Source: Adiantum capillus-veneris (taxonomy: Eukaryota; Streptophyta; Polypodiopsida; Polypodiales; Pteridaceae). Taken from it: 60,000 nucleotides of DNA. A program made the translations under genes and the position numbers. The notes beneath the pieces are model-generated. The model had not been told where the DNA came from. It searched no databases and saw only the letters and a program-made list of their open reading frames with translations. Positions 1-10,700 of this stretch are shown in pieces (the first letter of the stretch is position 1; every line of letters begins with the position of its first letter). Where the stretch lies: assembly GCA_014529385.2 (NCBI GenBank), contig CM043954.1:98356747-98416746 (forward strand), in the 5' to 3' direction.

Positions 1-1826
1 GTAAGCCGGATGCAAGAGAGCCGCAAAGTAATGGATAGGTCTCTTCATCCAATCCCACCGCTTTGTGATTAGGAGGAGAATGTCGTCTCTCTTGGGAGAG
101 TCCTCGAGGTAATCACTACAAGAAGAGAGAGGAAATGTACTAAGTAGAGAAACAAGCATGTAGAATTTAAATATATAGAGAATGACATATGTAATAATAA
201 ATATGTAGTTATACCATGTTCCATCGGGAGCCCCATCTAGGATTGTAGACTTCTCAATCTCCTTGTAAGCTTCCTCCATGAAGTGCCATAGAAGCCCAAT
301 AGTTGCCCCTTCCATGTCGGTCATGCGGAGAGCCTTGTACAAGGGCAAGATCGCAACGACAAGACCCTTAATTTCTTGCCAAAACTCCTCCCGCAAGCAA
401 AGCCGCTGGATGGCTTTTGCATCTTGTTGGGAAGCGGCGGACTCTCCATTCATCCACTCCTTAAACTCATCGGAGACCATGGTCTTTTGTATTTTGTTTT
501 GCACATCATAGAGCCGCTCTAGAAGTAGCCACATGGCGGCAAAGCGAGTGGCCGATGGCTTCTTCAACTCAAGGTCGGAGTAGGTGCGGTAAATGGCAAG
601 CACCCTCACTTTGCCGTTGATGAAATTGATGATGGAGAGTGCTTGGTTGAGGATATCTTTCACCCAACCTAGCTCCCCTATGTCTTCAAAGAGAAGGTCA
701 AGGCAATGAGAGGCACATGGAGTCCATACTATGGATGGAAATTCCTTCTCTAGCCTCTTACTCATTGCCTTGCAATTTGAAGCATTGTCGGTAATCACTT
801 GCACGACATGCTCCGCACCAACCTACACAAGAGGCATTTGTGACAAGAAGAGTTAAAACTTAAAAATTAAAACATAGGACTCATTGGCAATTGCTCAAGA
901 CATAAAGGCTCGATTTACGGTTTTACCTCAAGAATGGCTTGGCGGATGTGCTTCCAAATGAATGCCCCGGTCACTTTCTTCCCTCTCGAACCCGCATCCA
1001 CCGCCCGTAAGAAGTACGTGCCAAGAGGACAAGAAACAAGAATGTTGATGATGCCCCTCTTCTTGCGGTCGCTCCATCCGTCGGAGAGGATAGAGCATCC
1101 ATACTTTGCCCAACCCGCACGTACGGGCTCAAGTGACTTGTCAATCCTTGCCCTCTCTTCATCAAGCTTCTTTTTTCTCATGTCATGGTATGACACACCC
1201 GTCCACCCTTCGCATGGACCAACCGCCGCAATTGCTATGATCATCCTCTTCCATCGCTCTAACCGAAGAATGTTGAAGGAGAGATTGCATTCAATCACCG
1301 TGCGGGCAATCTCTATTTCCGCGATTCTTTGTCTCTCCTTGAGGAAAGACAAGGGGCCGGAGCATCCACCCACCGATTTCGCAAGAGAAGTTTGCTTTGC
1401 CATCTTCGGAGGCCGGCCACCATCACTTGAAGACCCCTTGGACTTCTTGGACTTCTTGGAGGAGGCACTACCATCACATGAGGCCGCGGTGGCACCGGTA
1501 GCCATGGACATAGTTGGAGAGGCCTCTTCCTCCGAATCGGAGCTATCAACATCCGGCGACACGAACTCATCCGAGGTGACTCTACCCTTGCGTGTCTTCA
1601 ATGGAAGATACTTTCTCTTGCATTCCGCAAGGATATCTTCGGGGATATTAGGACATGGCCCCGCTTGTCCTCCCATCTTTGTCAAGTGGATGATGAGACG
1701 GGTGACGGAAGAGGTCATAGCTTTTGGGCAATATTTGCACCACCACTTGCAAGAGTTTTGCTTGCCCCCCACCCGCTCAAAATATCGGCAATGCTTCTCA
1801 AAGGCTTCATGAAGAGGAGGCGGCAT
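1..1826 (-). CDS. hAT-type transposase (BED zinc finger + DUF659), 3 exons, C-terminus outside the window
   Basis: Three exons on the minus strand: 1826-927, 822-215 and 115-1 (continuing left). Both introns are about 100 bp with GT...AG ends and keep the frame (phase 0, then phase 2). The N-terminus has a BED-like finger (CKWWCKYC, then H-x-H-type residues), then an acidic, Ser/Lys-rich linker (about residues 95-150). A DUF659 block (residues 190-300) follows with GCSILSDGWSDRKKRGIINI. Exon 2 continues the RNase H-like hAT core with VITDNASNCKAM and TPCASHCLDLLFEDIG, the usual D and CxxH region. Exon 3 reads into the RWDWMKRPIHYFAALLHP region typical of hAT proteins. The start is the ATG at 1826, which opens directly into the BED domain. 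No stop is seen. It may be an active transposase or a domesticated relative; the visible TIR favours a transposon. Confidence 0.88.
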
Positions 1827-1879
1827 TATGTAGTATGTAGCTAGTAGCTACTAGTATGATGTATGATGTATCAATAGAT

Positions 1880-1880
<1 letters not shown>

Positions 1881-1927
<47 letters not shown>
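1881..1927. repeat. (AG)n microsatellite
   Basis: About 23 AG units in a row, 55 bp upstream of the transposase ATG. It could be a 5'-UTR or promoter-proximal CT stretch on the minus strand. Confidence 0.95.
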
Positions 1928-1929
<2 letters not shown>

Positions 1930-2195
1930 CAAGGAAGCTTGAAGGAGAGACCCGTCACGGTGTCACCCAAGGGAGCTTGAAGGAGAGAGATGGTAGACCC
2001 AATGGAGACTCGAGAGCTTGAGAGCTTGAAGCTTCAATGGAAGCACATGGAGAATCGAGATGAGAGGGTAGAGCATTGAGAGGCTTAGGGCTAAAGCTTG
2101 TAGCTTGTAGTTGTAGGTTGTGTTGGATAACAAAGGGGAAGGGTTGCTTAAATAGGAGAGGAAGAGCATGTGAGGCTTGACATTTGAGCAATGGG

Positions 2196-2260
2196 CATTG
2201 GCCCTTGGGCAATAAGCATGGCAATGTGCCAATGGCCCATGGGCAATAAGCATGGCATTT
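2196..2260. repeat. Two-copy 34-bp tandem repeat in the hAT 5' region
   Basis: The phrase TGGGCAATAAGCATGGCA, with CATTGGCCC or CAATGGCCC before it, occurs twice 34 bp apart, upstream of the transposase start. It lies in the non-coding stretch 1827-2316, where I see no gene. Confidence 0.6.
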
Positions 2261-2316
2261 GGCTTCAAAACTGCCCGCAAACGGCTCCAAAAGGCCTACA
2301 AACTGGACGTTGCAAA

Positions 2317-2448
2317 ACGGTCAAAAAGCTGCCAACGGTCATAAACTGCCGAAAAAAGTCACCGGACGGAACGAACAGAACGCACGGGACGGGACGAGTC
2401 CGGCCGGACGGAACGAGACGTTCCGTTCGACGTACGAAAACTACCCTG
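2317..2448 (-). repeat. hAT terminal inverted repeat and CG-rich subterminal repeats
   Basis: The last ~130 bp of the element are rich in CG and short repeated words. GGACGGAACGA occurs twice on the plus strand (near 2364 and 2405), ACGGTCA twice (near 2319 and 2335), and GAACG/CGTTC several times, including the palindrome-like GAACGAGACGTTCCGTTC. hAT transposases are known to bind short subterminal repeats, so these are candidate transposase sites. The TIR proper is about 2431-2448. Confidence 0.65.
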
Positions 2449-2456
2449 CTCGTGAT

Positions 2457-3480
2457 GTAGAGGCTTCTCCTGTGTTAGAGAGAAGGACCTCTGCTCTTGA
2501 AGAGCTTGCTATAACTTTAGGGCTTCCAATTCCGTGCGTAAAGAAGTTAACGGATCAAAAGGACACTGAGGGGGTCTCTATCTGAGGAGAGTTGGTGAAT
2601 AGCTTCCTAGCTCCTTCTATCCTAGTAGAAGCCGCGACGAACTCCTCCTGAGTGGCGTCAGGTCGGAGACACTCCCGGAGTTTTTGCTAGAAAGGTTTGG
2701 GAAGAGCCTTCTCCACCCACTTCTTAACCATAAATTCACCCGGTTGCTGAGGAAGCTTGGCCACTAGAGACTTTGTTCTGGTCATGAGCTTTGCAAAAGT
2801 CTCATTTGGCTGGAGCATTATGTTTGCCAACTCATCCAGGACCTTCTCTTGAAAGCCCCCTGATCTGAAAGCTTCACAAAACGGTTGTCGTAAAGTGGCC
2901 CAAGTCGTAAAGTGGTTCTCTGTAAACTGGCTGTACCATTTGTCTGCTAAGCCATCCAAGGTAGATGGGAAGAGTACTACGTAGGCATCTTCTCGGTTGA
3001 GGCCACGACCTCTGCAAAGAGAAACAAACCTCCGGACATGGTCGTCAGCATCCTCTGTGGAGAGACCCTTGAAAGTCGGAAACTTAATATTCACCTTAGC
3101 TAGAAGGCTTGTGAGCTCCTCCATGGCTATCTGTGCAAGAGCTTGTTGCGCTGGAGCTTGTTGTGACACAGGGGATGAGAAGTTTATCGATGGGGGTGAT
3201 TGGGGAGGTGTAGGACTGGTCGAGGGACTCGAGGTAGTTGCAGGAGAAGGTCGGGAGGGGGCTGGTGGATTTCTACTTGGCACGAAGGGTTGATGCTTCC
3301 TATGGTAATACTTCAGAGGACTTAATAGTGGGCTTTGTCGCTCTTTTGACCACCTTGTATGTGTCATGCAGTAACCAAAAGCCCACCCAAGCTTTCGGCA
3401 CGAAGACCTTTAGCTTGCTGAAAGCTGGTCCAATCGCCACTAGACCAAGGCGAGAGAGAGATTATACCACTTGGCTGGAC
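2457..3480 (-). pseudogene. Ty3/gypsy gag fragment, family D copy D1
   Basis: The minus strand from 3367 to 2687 encodes 226 aa: a Pro/Ser-rich N-terminus, then a capsid-like region with KFPTFKGLSTEDADDHVRRF, LDGLADKWYSQF and NETFAKLMTRTKSLVAKLPQ. A TAG stop (2687-2689) then interrupts it, and the frame continues as QKLRECLRPDAT to about 2460. There the hAT element was inserted. It matches the gag of copies D2 (36,466 on) and D3 (47,740-46,890). The D families of all three copies share LADKWYSQF and MVKKWVEKAL. Sequence 3368-3480 resembles the leader upstream of D3 gag. Non-functional. Confidence 0.82.
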
Positions 3481-3510
3481 CTGGAGTATTAGCATGATAA
3501 AATCTCTTAG

Positions 3511-4540
3511 ATGGAAAAGTACCTTGCATATGGGGATCACGATGGCTTGGTGTTTAAGACAATGCCAATAGGTCAAGAGAAACTCTCAAATTTCAATATT
3601 TTCACCAATGGGGAAACGGATATCATTCGTCACCCTACCGTTCACCTTTGCCACTTCACATGGCAAGGAATACCCATCCGGGGTCGGCGACGATATGAAA
3701 AATGCCAAATGCTCCTGGAGCAGCTGACAGTTACAACTTGTATAACTACACATGGGTGGAAGAGAACTTGAGAATTAGGACCTTCCCATTCACACAAACT
3801 GTACAAACGCTTTGATAGGACCAACAACCCATATTACCATTTGGCACAAGATTGAAAAGTGCTCTTTTCCAAAGGGGTAGGGGACCCTTGTACAAACATT
3901 CAACGATTTCAACTAACACTGGATGGTGCAACCCTATCCTGGGTCCAAACCTTGCAGCCCAATATCTTGTTTGACTTTGAGATGTTAGTAAGAGCCCTTA
4001 TAGAAGCTCCGAGCTTAAACACAGCACCCTTACCAAAATTCTGATGTTAAAGTAAGAAGAGAAGGAGACCATGAGACAGTACATCGGCAGGATGAGGACT
4101 TACATAGCTAGATGCCCAACCAATGAAATGCCCTCAAAAGAGTGCAAAATTTCTTGCTTCTTAGAAGGACCGAAGGATAAGCAGTATTCAGGGATGGGGA
4201 GAGTAATCCTAGTCAGGGATTTCAATGGACGCACTATTGCACTCAGATCTTACGTGTAAGGTATGAGATGGAGACGCCTCAGATGTCATTAGTAGACGAC
4301 TCCACCTTGTAGAGAGTGTTTGAGGATGAGGGGCCTCTCACTATGGGAGATGATTACTTGACCTTGGGGCACATCACCACATGCTGATCTACAATGGCAT
4401 GGTGAGGTGGCTGGGGTGGGTTTTACACCTACTTTACAATGGTCAGAGCACAGTAGATTACATCATGGGTACTGAGAAAACAGCAAAGTTCATTCATGAT
4501 TTTCACATGCCCCCATGTCCCATCCGTACAGACTAGAATA
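3511..4540 (+). pseudogene. Decayed retrotransposon gag-like sequence
   Basis: Broken plus-strand reading frames. The best part is 3859-4259, with FQLTLDGATLSWVQTLQPN, DFEMLVRALIEA, then MRQYIGRMRTYIARCPTNEM and ISCFLEGPKDKQYSGMGRVI. The order (a core with a W, then an RM-rich helix and FLEG-K-D) resembles Retrotrans_gag capsids, but stops and frameshifts are frequent. It is unlike families C and D in this window, so it is another element. It lies in the intron left of callose synthase exon M. Confidence 0.45.
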
Positions 4541-4618
4541 ATGTGCATAACATCTTATGATTAAAACATCTGGTATTTTCAAAGATTTCAAAACTCCTTT
4601 CATCAAGGGAAACCTCAC

Positions 4619-4703
4619 CATTCAGAAAAAAATCATGCCAGTTGTACTCTTCCTTCATGTGCACTTTGACAATTTGCTTGGTCCATTGTACCAGAGGCCT
4701 TAT
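4619..4703 (-). CDS. Callose synthase exon M (last exon seen)
   Basis: 85 nt encoding IRPLVQWTKQIVKVHMKEEY and NWHDFFLN, matching I.PLV..TK.IM.........WHEFFP. Acceptor GATTGCAG, donor GTGAGG. The next exon (expected to read like ALWAPIVLVYFMDTQIWY) was looked for in 2,450-4,610 and not found. It is presumably left of the window, beyond D1 and the hAT element. Confidence 0.9.
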
Positions 4704-7700
4704 CTGCAATCAAGCTCGGTACAAGAGTTCACTGGGTTTAAAGCAATTGAGCCACTAACCAGAACATATTGAGAAATTTAAGAACCTCCTCACCTCAAAA
4801 TAGTAACTAAAGAAGAACTTGTTGAGAAGAAGTACAAGCCAGAAAAGGGTGTACCTGCAAACACAGAAAAATTCTCACTGACAATTTCTCTGCTCAATAC
4901 CCGATCTCTTGTGATGATGGGGATGCACAAATTTCAAGCCCATGACATCTTCAAACTAATGGTTAATGATATTCAGGTACTGACTTGAACAATGTATATA
5001 GAGTCTCGTGCATTCCATGTCCAATAAATATATAAGGCTGCAGACCAAAATATTTGAACACTGAGTTAAGTTCAAAAGCTTCAGCGGAGTAATTATTTGA
5101 ATACATTGGAAAGTATCTCAATTTACTTGGGACCACCAAAGAAAAAGGTGGACAAATCTTGAGTGGGACCGTCCTGAAACTCGCCTTAGCTTGGGAAAGA
5201 AGAAAATTGTTGCACCTATGACAGATGGAAGTGTATATATGGCGACGCATGTGCTGTACATGTAAGATCGTTTGAAAAGAATATCAGACCAACTTTTTAT
5301 AGTGTCAACCTGTTCAGCAGGACTTTCCCAACTTCGTTTGTAGCCAAGAGGAAGAATGACAACCCAGACTATCGCAGCCACAACCTTCAACATGTATCTA
5401 AGAATGTTACTGTATCGAAGGCATGGCCATGCCTTGAAGCTGAGTGCTATCTCAACTGAAGCTGGAAACAAAAATAAATATACAGTCAAAGAAAAAGAAA
5501 AGTAGAAGTGCGCAAAGTAGAAGTGCACATACAACTTTGACATGGAGCAATGGGACTTGCTAACAATCCTCAACAACATATTTACTGCAACAATGTTACC
5601 TTGGAGCAAATCAAGGAAGGCTGTCGTAATAAATATACTTGATACTTTCAACAGAACATTTAAATCAAACAGGTCGAGTATAGACCCAGATCCACTCCAT
5701 GCGACTACAATCATAGCCTGAAATATAGATGTGTTATGACATATATAATTAACATCTCTTATTTGCTCAAATCATCATCTTACTAAATAACATTCCTTGC
5801 ACTTCTAGCTATCAGCTTTACTTTCTCTTTCCAAAAAGAACTTCTCTTTTTACATTCAATCAAATGCATACTTTCATTTGGTGATCGTTTATAGGAAGCT
5901 TAAAGATAGGCAAAACCCACAAAGATAGAAATACAAAGAGCCACTATCTTCTCTCATTAAAAAGACGGAAATAGTATTTGATTAAGTTATTAGAAAGGAG
6001 TTGTGGGTACTCCTAATAGCACAGCTCCTAGGCACCCCACCTTCCAGTACTGATAGATTGTATTCCAGTGACCTCCTTGGAGAAAAAAGGGGGCTTCATT
6101 GCCACTTTAGCAGGCTCCTCCCTTCTCAGATCATGCATTGATTGTACTTGTTATTGAGGAGGGAGCAAGGGAAGGGAGAAATATGGTCAAGATACCTGAA
6201 ATTTGATTCTTGACAATTGGCCTGGTTGGGACAGTGAAGAAGACATGGCAGCAAGCAGCGAGAGGGTGATGCTGCACAGTTGGCAGCTGGTAGATAGAAG
6301 AATTGAGCTGGTGCTTTCATTAGACTGCACATCCCATCTATTTGAAGCATGAACTGCCCCTGCAGACGAGGCACCTCACTACAAAGAATGCAAGAGACGT
6401 GGCAGGAGAGATCATTGAGATTGAGCAGCAGTTATGAAAATATGTTTTTCATGGATAGGCTTCATATTGTACTCAAGTGGACCCCATAACTCTCACTCAA
6501 GGATTTATGGTAGGATGGGTCTTTAGCTCAAGAGACTATGGAGATCAGAGAGATTGCTATAGCCTTCCTCTTTGCAAAGGACCTTTTACGAGCAAGGAGG
6601 CCTCTAGGACTGAGGAGTGAGCTTATGTAAGGCAACGTGTCACAAATGGCATGCATAATGATTTTGGAGAGGGCATTCTCTAAGGTAGAATTGTGGGCCC
6701 TGTTGCATGGAGGAATTTCCCTAGACAGAGGATGGTCTCACTCCAACATTTTTCATGCGATACTGGCAGCCGATTGGCTCTGCTTTATGGAGGGGTTTTG
6801 ACCATGTGATGGATTCAGGTGTGATGCCTTATAGTTTGATCATAGGGTGTCTCCTAGACAACATCTTCACTTTTTGAGAGACCAGAACTTTGTGTCTTAT
6901 GTGTGATGAGGATTAGTGATTGTGCTTCTAGATTTTCAAAAAGCTTACAATCAGGTGGATTGGAGCTTCCTTGAAGAAACTATGCTTAGAATCAGCTTCT
7001 CAGAGGACAGGAGCAAGGGCATTGCAATGTTGTACAACAATTCCCATAGTGAAGTGCTGGTTGCAAGCAGGTGAAGACTGACGTTTGCACTATCCAAATC
7101 TGTCAGACACAGATGCCCCTTGTGCATTTCTTGTTTTTATGTTTTGGTGGAAAGGCATTGAGTAGCTATCTCATGGCTTGGGATAAATAAGCCCATTAGG
7201 CTTGGAGGATTACATAGCATAGTTCAGATGAGGAGCTATTGGATGTTGCGTTTGTTTGCAAACAACACTCCATTTACTTGAAGGGTAAGGAGGTTTATAG
7301 AGGGGCCAGTGAACGCTTCAGACATTTTGTGTGGCACTGGGTGCGCTAACCAACTGGTGTAAGACGGTTGGGTTTTGAATTGGTCTGTCACCTAATTGAG
7401 TGGTTTCTTGGAGAGGGTTTTTGTTAAAGTCCTGCTAAGACACGTGCCCCATATTTGGGGTTATGACTCTCCTAAGCATTCGGACAAAAATTATTTTCTA
7501 GAGCTCGATGCATGGCAGTGCATCTTTCCTTGGCATGTAGCATAGTGATGGCCAACTAGTAGGTGATTTTGACAGCGATGTGGTGCTTACCAGGCCAGAT
7601 CAGCAGCTTATCAATAAACTTTTGTGCTCAGGTTGAGATGGATAGCCTGCACACACCAATGTTTTGTGTTCTATCATCACTTTACACCACTGTTACGTCC

Positions 7701-10700
7701 CTAGACATCAAGATGCGCTCTGGAGCAGTGTCCGACCAATGTGAACGAGCCCTATGTGTGAACACACCCTTTGTTTGGAGGTTAAGAAGGGCGGTAAGGA
7801 GTCCTATACATAGGACCCTAGGCTTGAGCCATCTTGTGTGATCACCACACTTGGACAATAGACCCTTGGTAGTGCTTGCCCAAACACCCAAGCTAGGGTG
7901 GGTGTGGGCTGGTGGTATGGGATGCCAAATCTTGAGATGAGGCACTAGGCCAGAGTTGCTGCAAGCTCCTAGGTTCAGGGGTGACCAGTTCGGCTCTATG
8001 GCTGGGAGGTGAGTCAAATGTCTATCCCTTGTGCTGTTTTATGTGCGTGTTTGGCTAGTCTCATTTGATATGTGCAGGTTGGATCATTGGGAGCACTAAC
8101 AACCACCTCGCATGGTGGACTTACGCTCATAGACCCGCCTTTCAGAACTTGGCATTGCATCTCTCAGAAAAGTGCCACAATGACCTCAGTTAGCTTCAAA
8201 ATGACAACAACTAAAAGACTAGAGATGAGAGAACACAGCAGACAATGCTTAGCAGAACTCGTGTACTCTCAATGTATCATCTATAATGACTGGTTGGCAG
8301 CACACTCAACTCCAAAACCATGGACTATCAGGACACAAGCCTCAAGAGGGTGTAGAGGCTCAACTGTGCAATGGAGACAGTGCTGGTGGTAAGGTACAAC
8401 TCTATACTAAGGAGCAATACGCTGAATGCTAGACAAAATACATATAGTCCCCAGTGATATCTCTAGACTGACATGTACAATGATAAAATATCTCCCACAG
8501 GTGGTGAGCAGATGAGGTAGACCCTATAGGTTGTGGCCTATGCTAGACCAGGTATGCGCCAGGACGTTGATGGCTTGGTATCACTCATCTACTTCTGCCA
8601 AAGTAATAGTCCAAAAGTGGCCAGGACAACGCTCAAGTAGGTTCCCTAGTTCAACAGGTCTCAACTAGGGGCACTAAACCATATCTGCTGATGCTCCACT
8701 TAGGCTACCAACACTATAGTCAGGCTACAAGTTGGATGCCTCAAGGCCACTTACCACCCCGGTGTGTTTGCAACACTAGGCATACTAAAATGCCACCAGA
8801 AGTCAACTAAAAAGTTGGATGCCTCAAGGCCACTTACCGTCCCGGTGTGTTTGCGACTCTAGGCATACTAAAAAGCCACCAGAAGCCAACTAAAAAGTAG
8901 TCAGGAAAAATGACTTTGATGGGACACGAACAATGCGTAGAAGTGCTAGGAATACTGTGCTGCTAAGATATTTTGAATTATAAACAAACAAGGGGTAACC
9001 ATTGCTTCAACACTACTGTTGGGTTTCATGCTTCTCTTCTGTAACTCTCTCTCACAAACACAGCCACTTCGTGGGCCTACCCTTGTTTTGTCAGTATCTC
9101 ATACCTCTCCCTTTTTTGTTACTTGGTTCATTTTTAAACTGGTCAAGAGGGTTCTGCCTGATTGACTGTAGCTGCTTTGATTTCTTCTTGACGACGAGCT
9201 GCAATTTCCATATGTGGGTGGTGCAGTAATGCTGGTGAGTAGATAGGGCCTAGGGGGAGAGTTTAGGGACGAGGGGGGTGGGTAGGGTCTAGGGGGAGAG
9301 GTTAGGAAGGTCAGTATGATGGGGGGGGGGGTAGAGACGAGGGAGGTGGATAGAGTCTAGGAAGAGAGAGAAGGGGAGAGGGGGACTGGGTAGAGACCTA
9401 AAACATCTATCCGAAGAGTCTTGCAGAGTGTCCTATTGATTTTTACCACCACTTCATATGAATCTTCTGAACGAAAGCTCATTGTGCGTATACTACATTA
9501 CCTTTTAGGATGAAGAATGTTGGCAGTATGCCTTTGGAATCAGACACAAACAAAGTCAAACTGGTTGTATGCCTATGGACTCAGCCATATACAAAGCTAT
9601 TCAACATAATCACTAGTACTATTGGGTGTGGAATGCATGCACCAATACAGCCACAAGGATATTTTATGTGTCATTTAACAGATGATCATTCGCACATTGA
9701 GGGGATAGTGGGACTACTTGTTATGCTCGTCTTTAATGCTTTTGCATGTTATTTTCATATATTCCTAAAAATAAACAAAAAACTTGACTAAGCTTGTCCA
9801 ATGGAAAAGAAAAACGGATTGTCCAACTAGACCTACCTGTAAAGCCAGGATAAAAAATGCCCACATTCTATTGAAGTTCCTATAAATATGAAGAAATGAA
9901 CGAACTTCTACATAAGCTTTTCCACTCCAAAAGCATTTTTGTCTCCTGTTTTGATACCCCTAGACAAACACATCAAATTTGCATCAAAAAACAGTGTATA
10001 TGAAAAGTTGCAATAGACCACAAGGGCACCAATAACATAGAGAATGATACCTACTTGGCCAGACCTGTCAGTATTTCTCATAAACTCTTGAGTTATCCTC
10101 CAAGGCCAACCTAAACGAAAGCATTCACTAGACCTGTTTCCAAACTGAAAATTAAAGCCTTTTACATCTTTGAAAATTGTTGAGAAGAAACAATGCTTCC
10201 AAGGACCAACCAAAAACACTCGTTTAAATCATCATAGTTTCGCCACGTGGAATGGCCACCATAGTCACTTCTTTCAGCTTCCTGTAAGTGTGCAGTCTCA
10301 ATCCACATAATCAAGTTGAAATAATATGCACACTACCAACTTCTTCAACCATATACACAAAGGGACAAAAAAAGTAACCTGTTGTATGATGTCATACATG
10401 GGCTTAATCACTGTTGTGAGAAAAGAATAGTCTTTCCCTCCATAAACCAATTGCATGCTTTTGCATGTTTTTGAACTACTATTATTGAGTACATACTTGA
10501 TATCTTCTGCCATCTACATTGATAAAAAAAAATAAGGTCATTCAAACAAACACAAGACAGACATTTGCAAAATACCTTTCTCTTAGGAATAGACACATGC
10601 ATTGATTAAAAATGAAAAACAGAGTTTGCAAACCTCTCTTAGGACATGCTATACACACGCATGCACCTCTATTATATGCCCATGAACATTCAGCAATAGC

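Larger units (their letters stand above)
1..2448 (-). mobile_element. hAT DNA transposon, 5' part (continues beyond the left edge)
   Basis: The element is read on the minus strand. Its 5' terminus is at 2448, where the minus strand begins CAGGGTAGTTTTCG, a typical hAT terminal inverted repeat (CAGGG start). Sequence from 2449 rightwards is a decayed gypsy gag (copy D1), alignable with the second copy near 47,020-47,290. The element therefore inserted into that gag, and 2449-2456 (ctcgtgat) is the candidate 8-bp target duplication. The other end lies outside the window, so the duplication and second TIR cannot be confirmed. The interior holds a three-exon transposase gene with no stop. Confidence 0.85.
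5718..9836 (-). other. 4.1-kb intron between callose synthase exons H and I
   Basis: Contains a decayed plus-strand LINE reverse transcriptase fragment (6,430-7,160), LTR-like debris (about 7,640-8,500), an 83-bp tandem repeat and a G-rich minisatellite. In 5,720-6,400, 8,900-9,230 and 9,410-9,830 I see no gene. Confidence 0.85.

Noticed and set aside
934-1812. Long plus-strand ORF (292 aa) opposite the hAT transposase
   Set aside because: It is antisense to exon 1, whose protein has clear BED and DUF659 features; the plus-strand protein has none.
9510-9791. 93-aa plus-strand ORF in the 4.1-kb intron
   Set aside because: No domain, and it lies inside an intron of the minus-strand callose synthase without similarity to any other sequence here.
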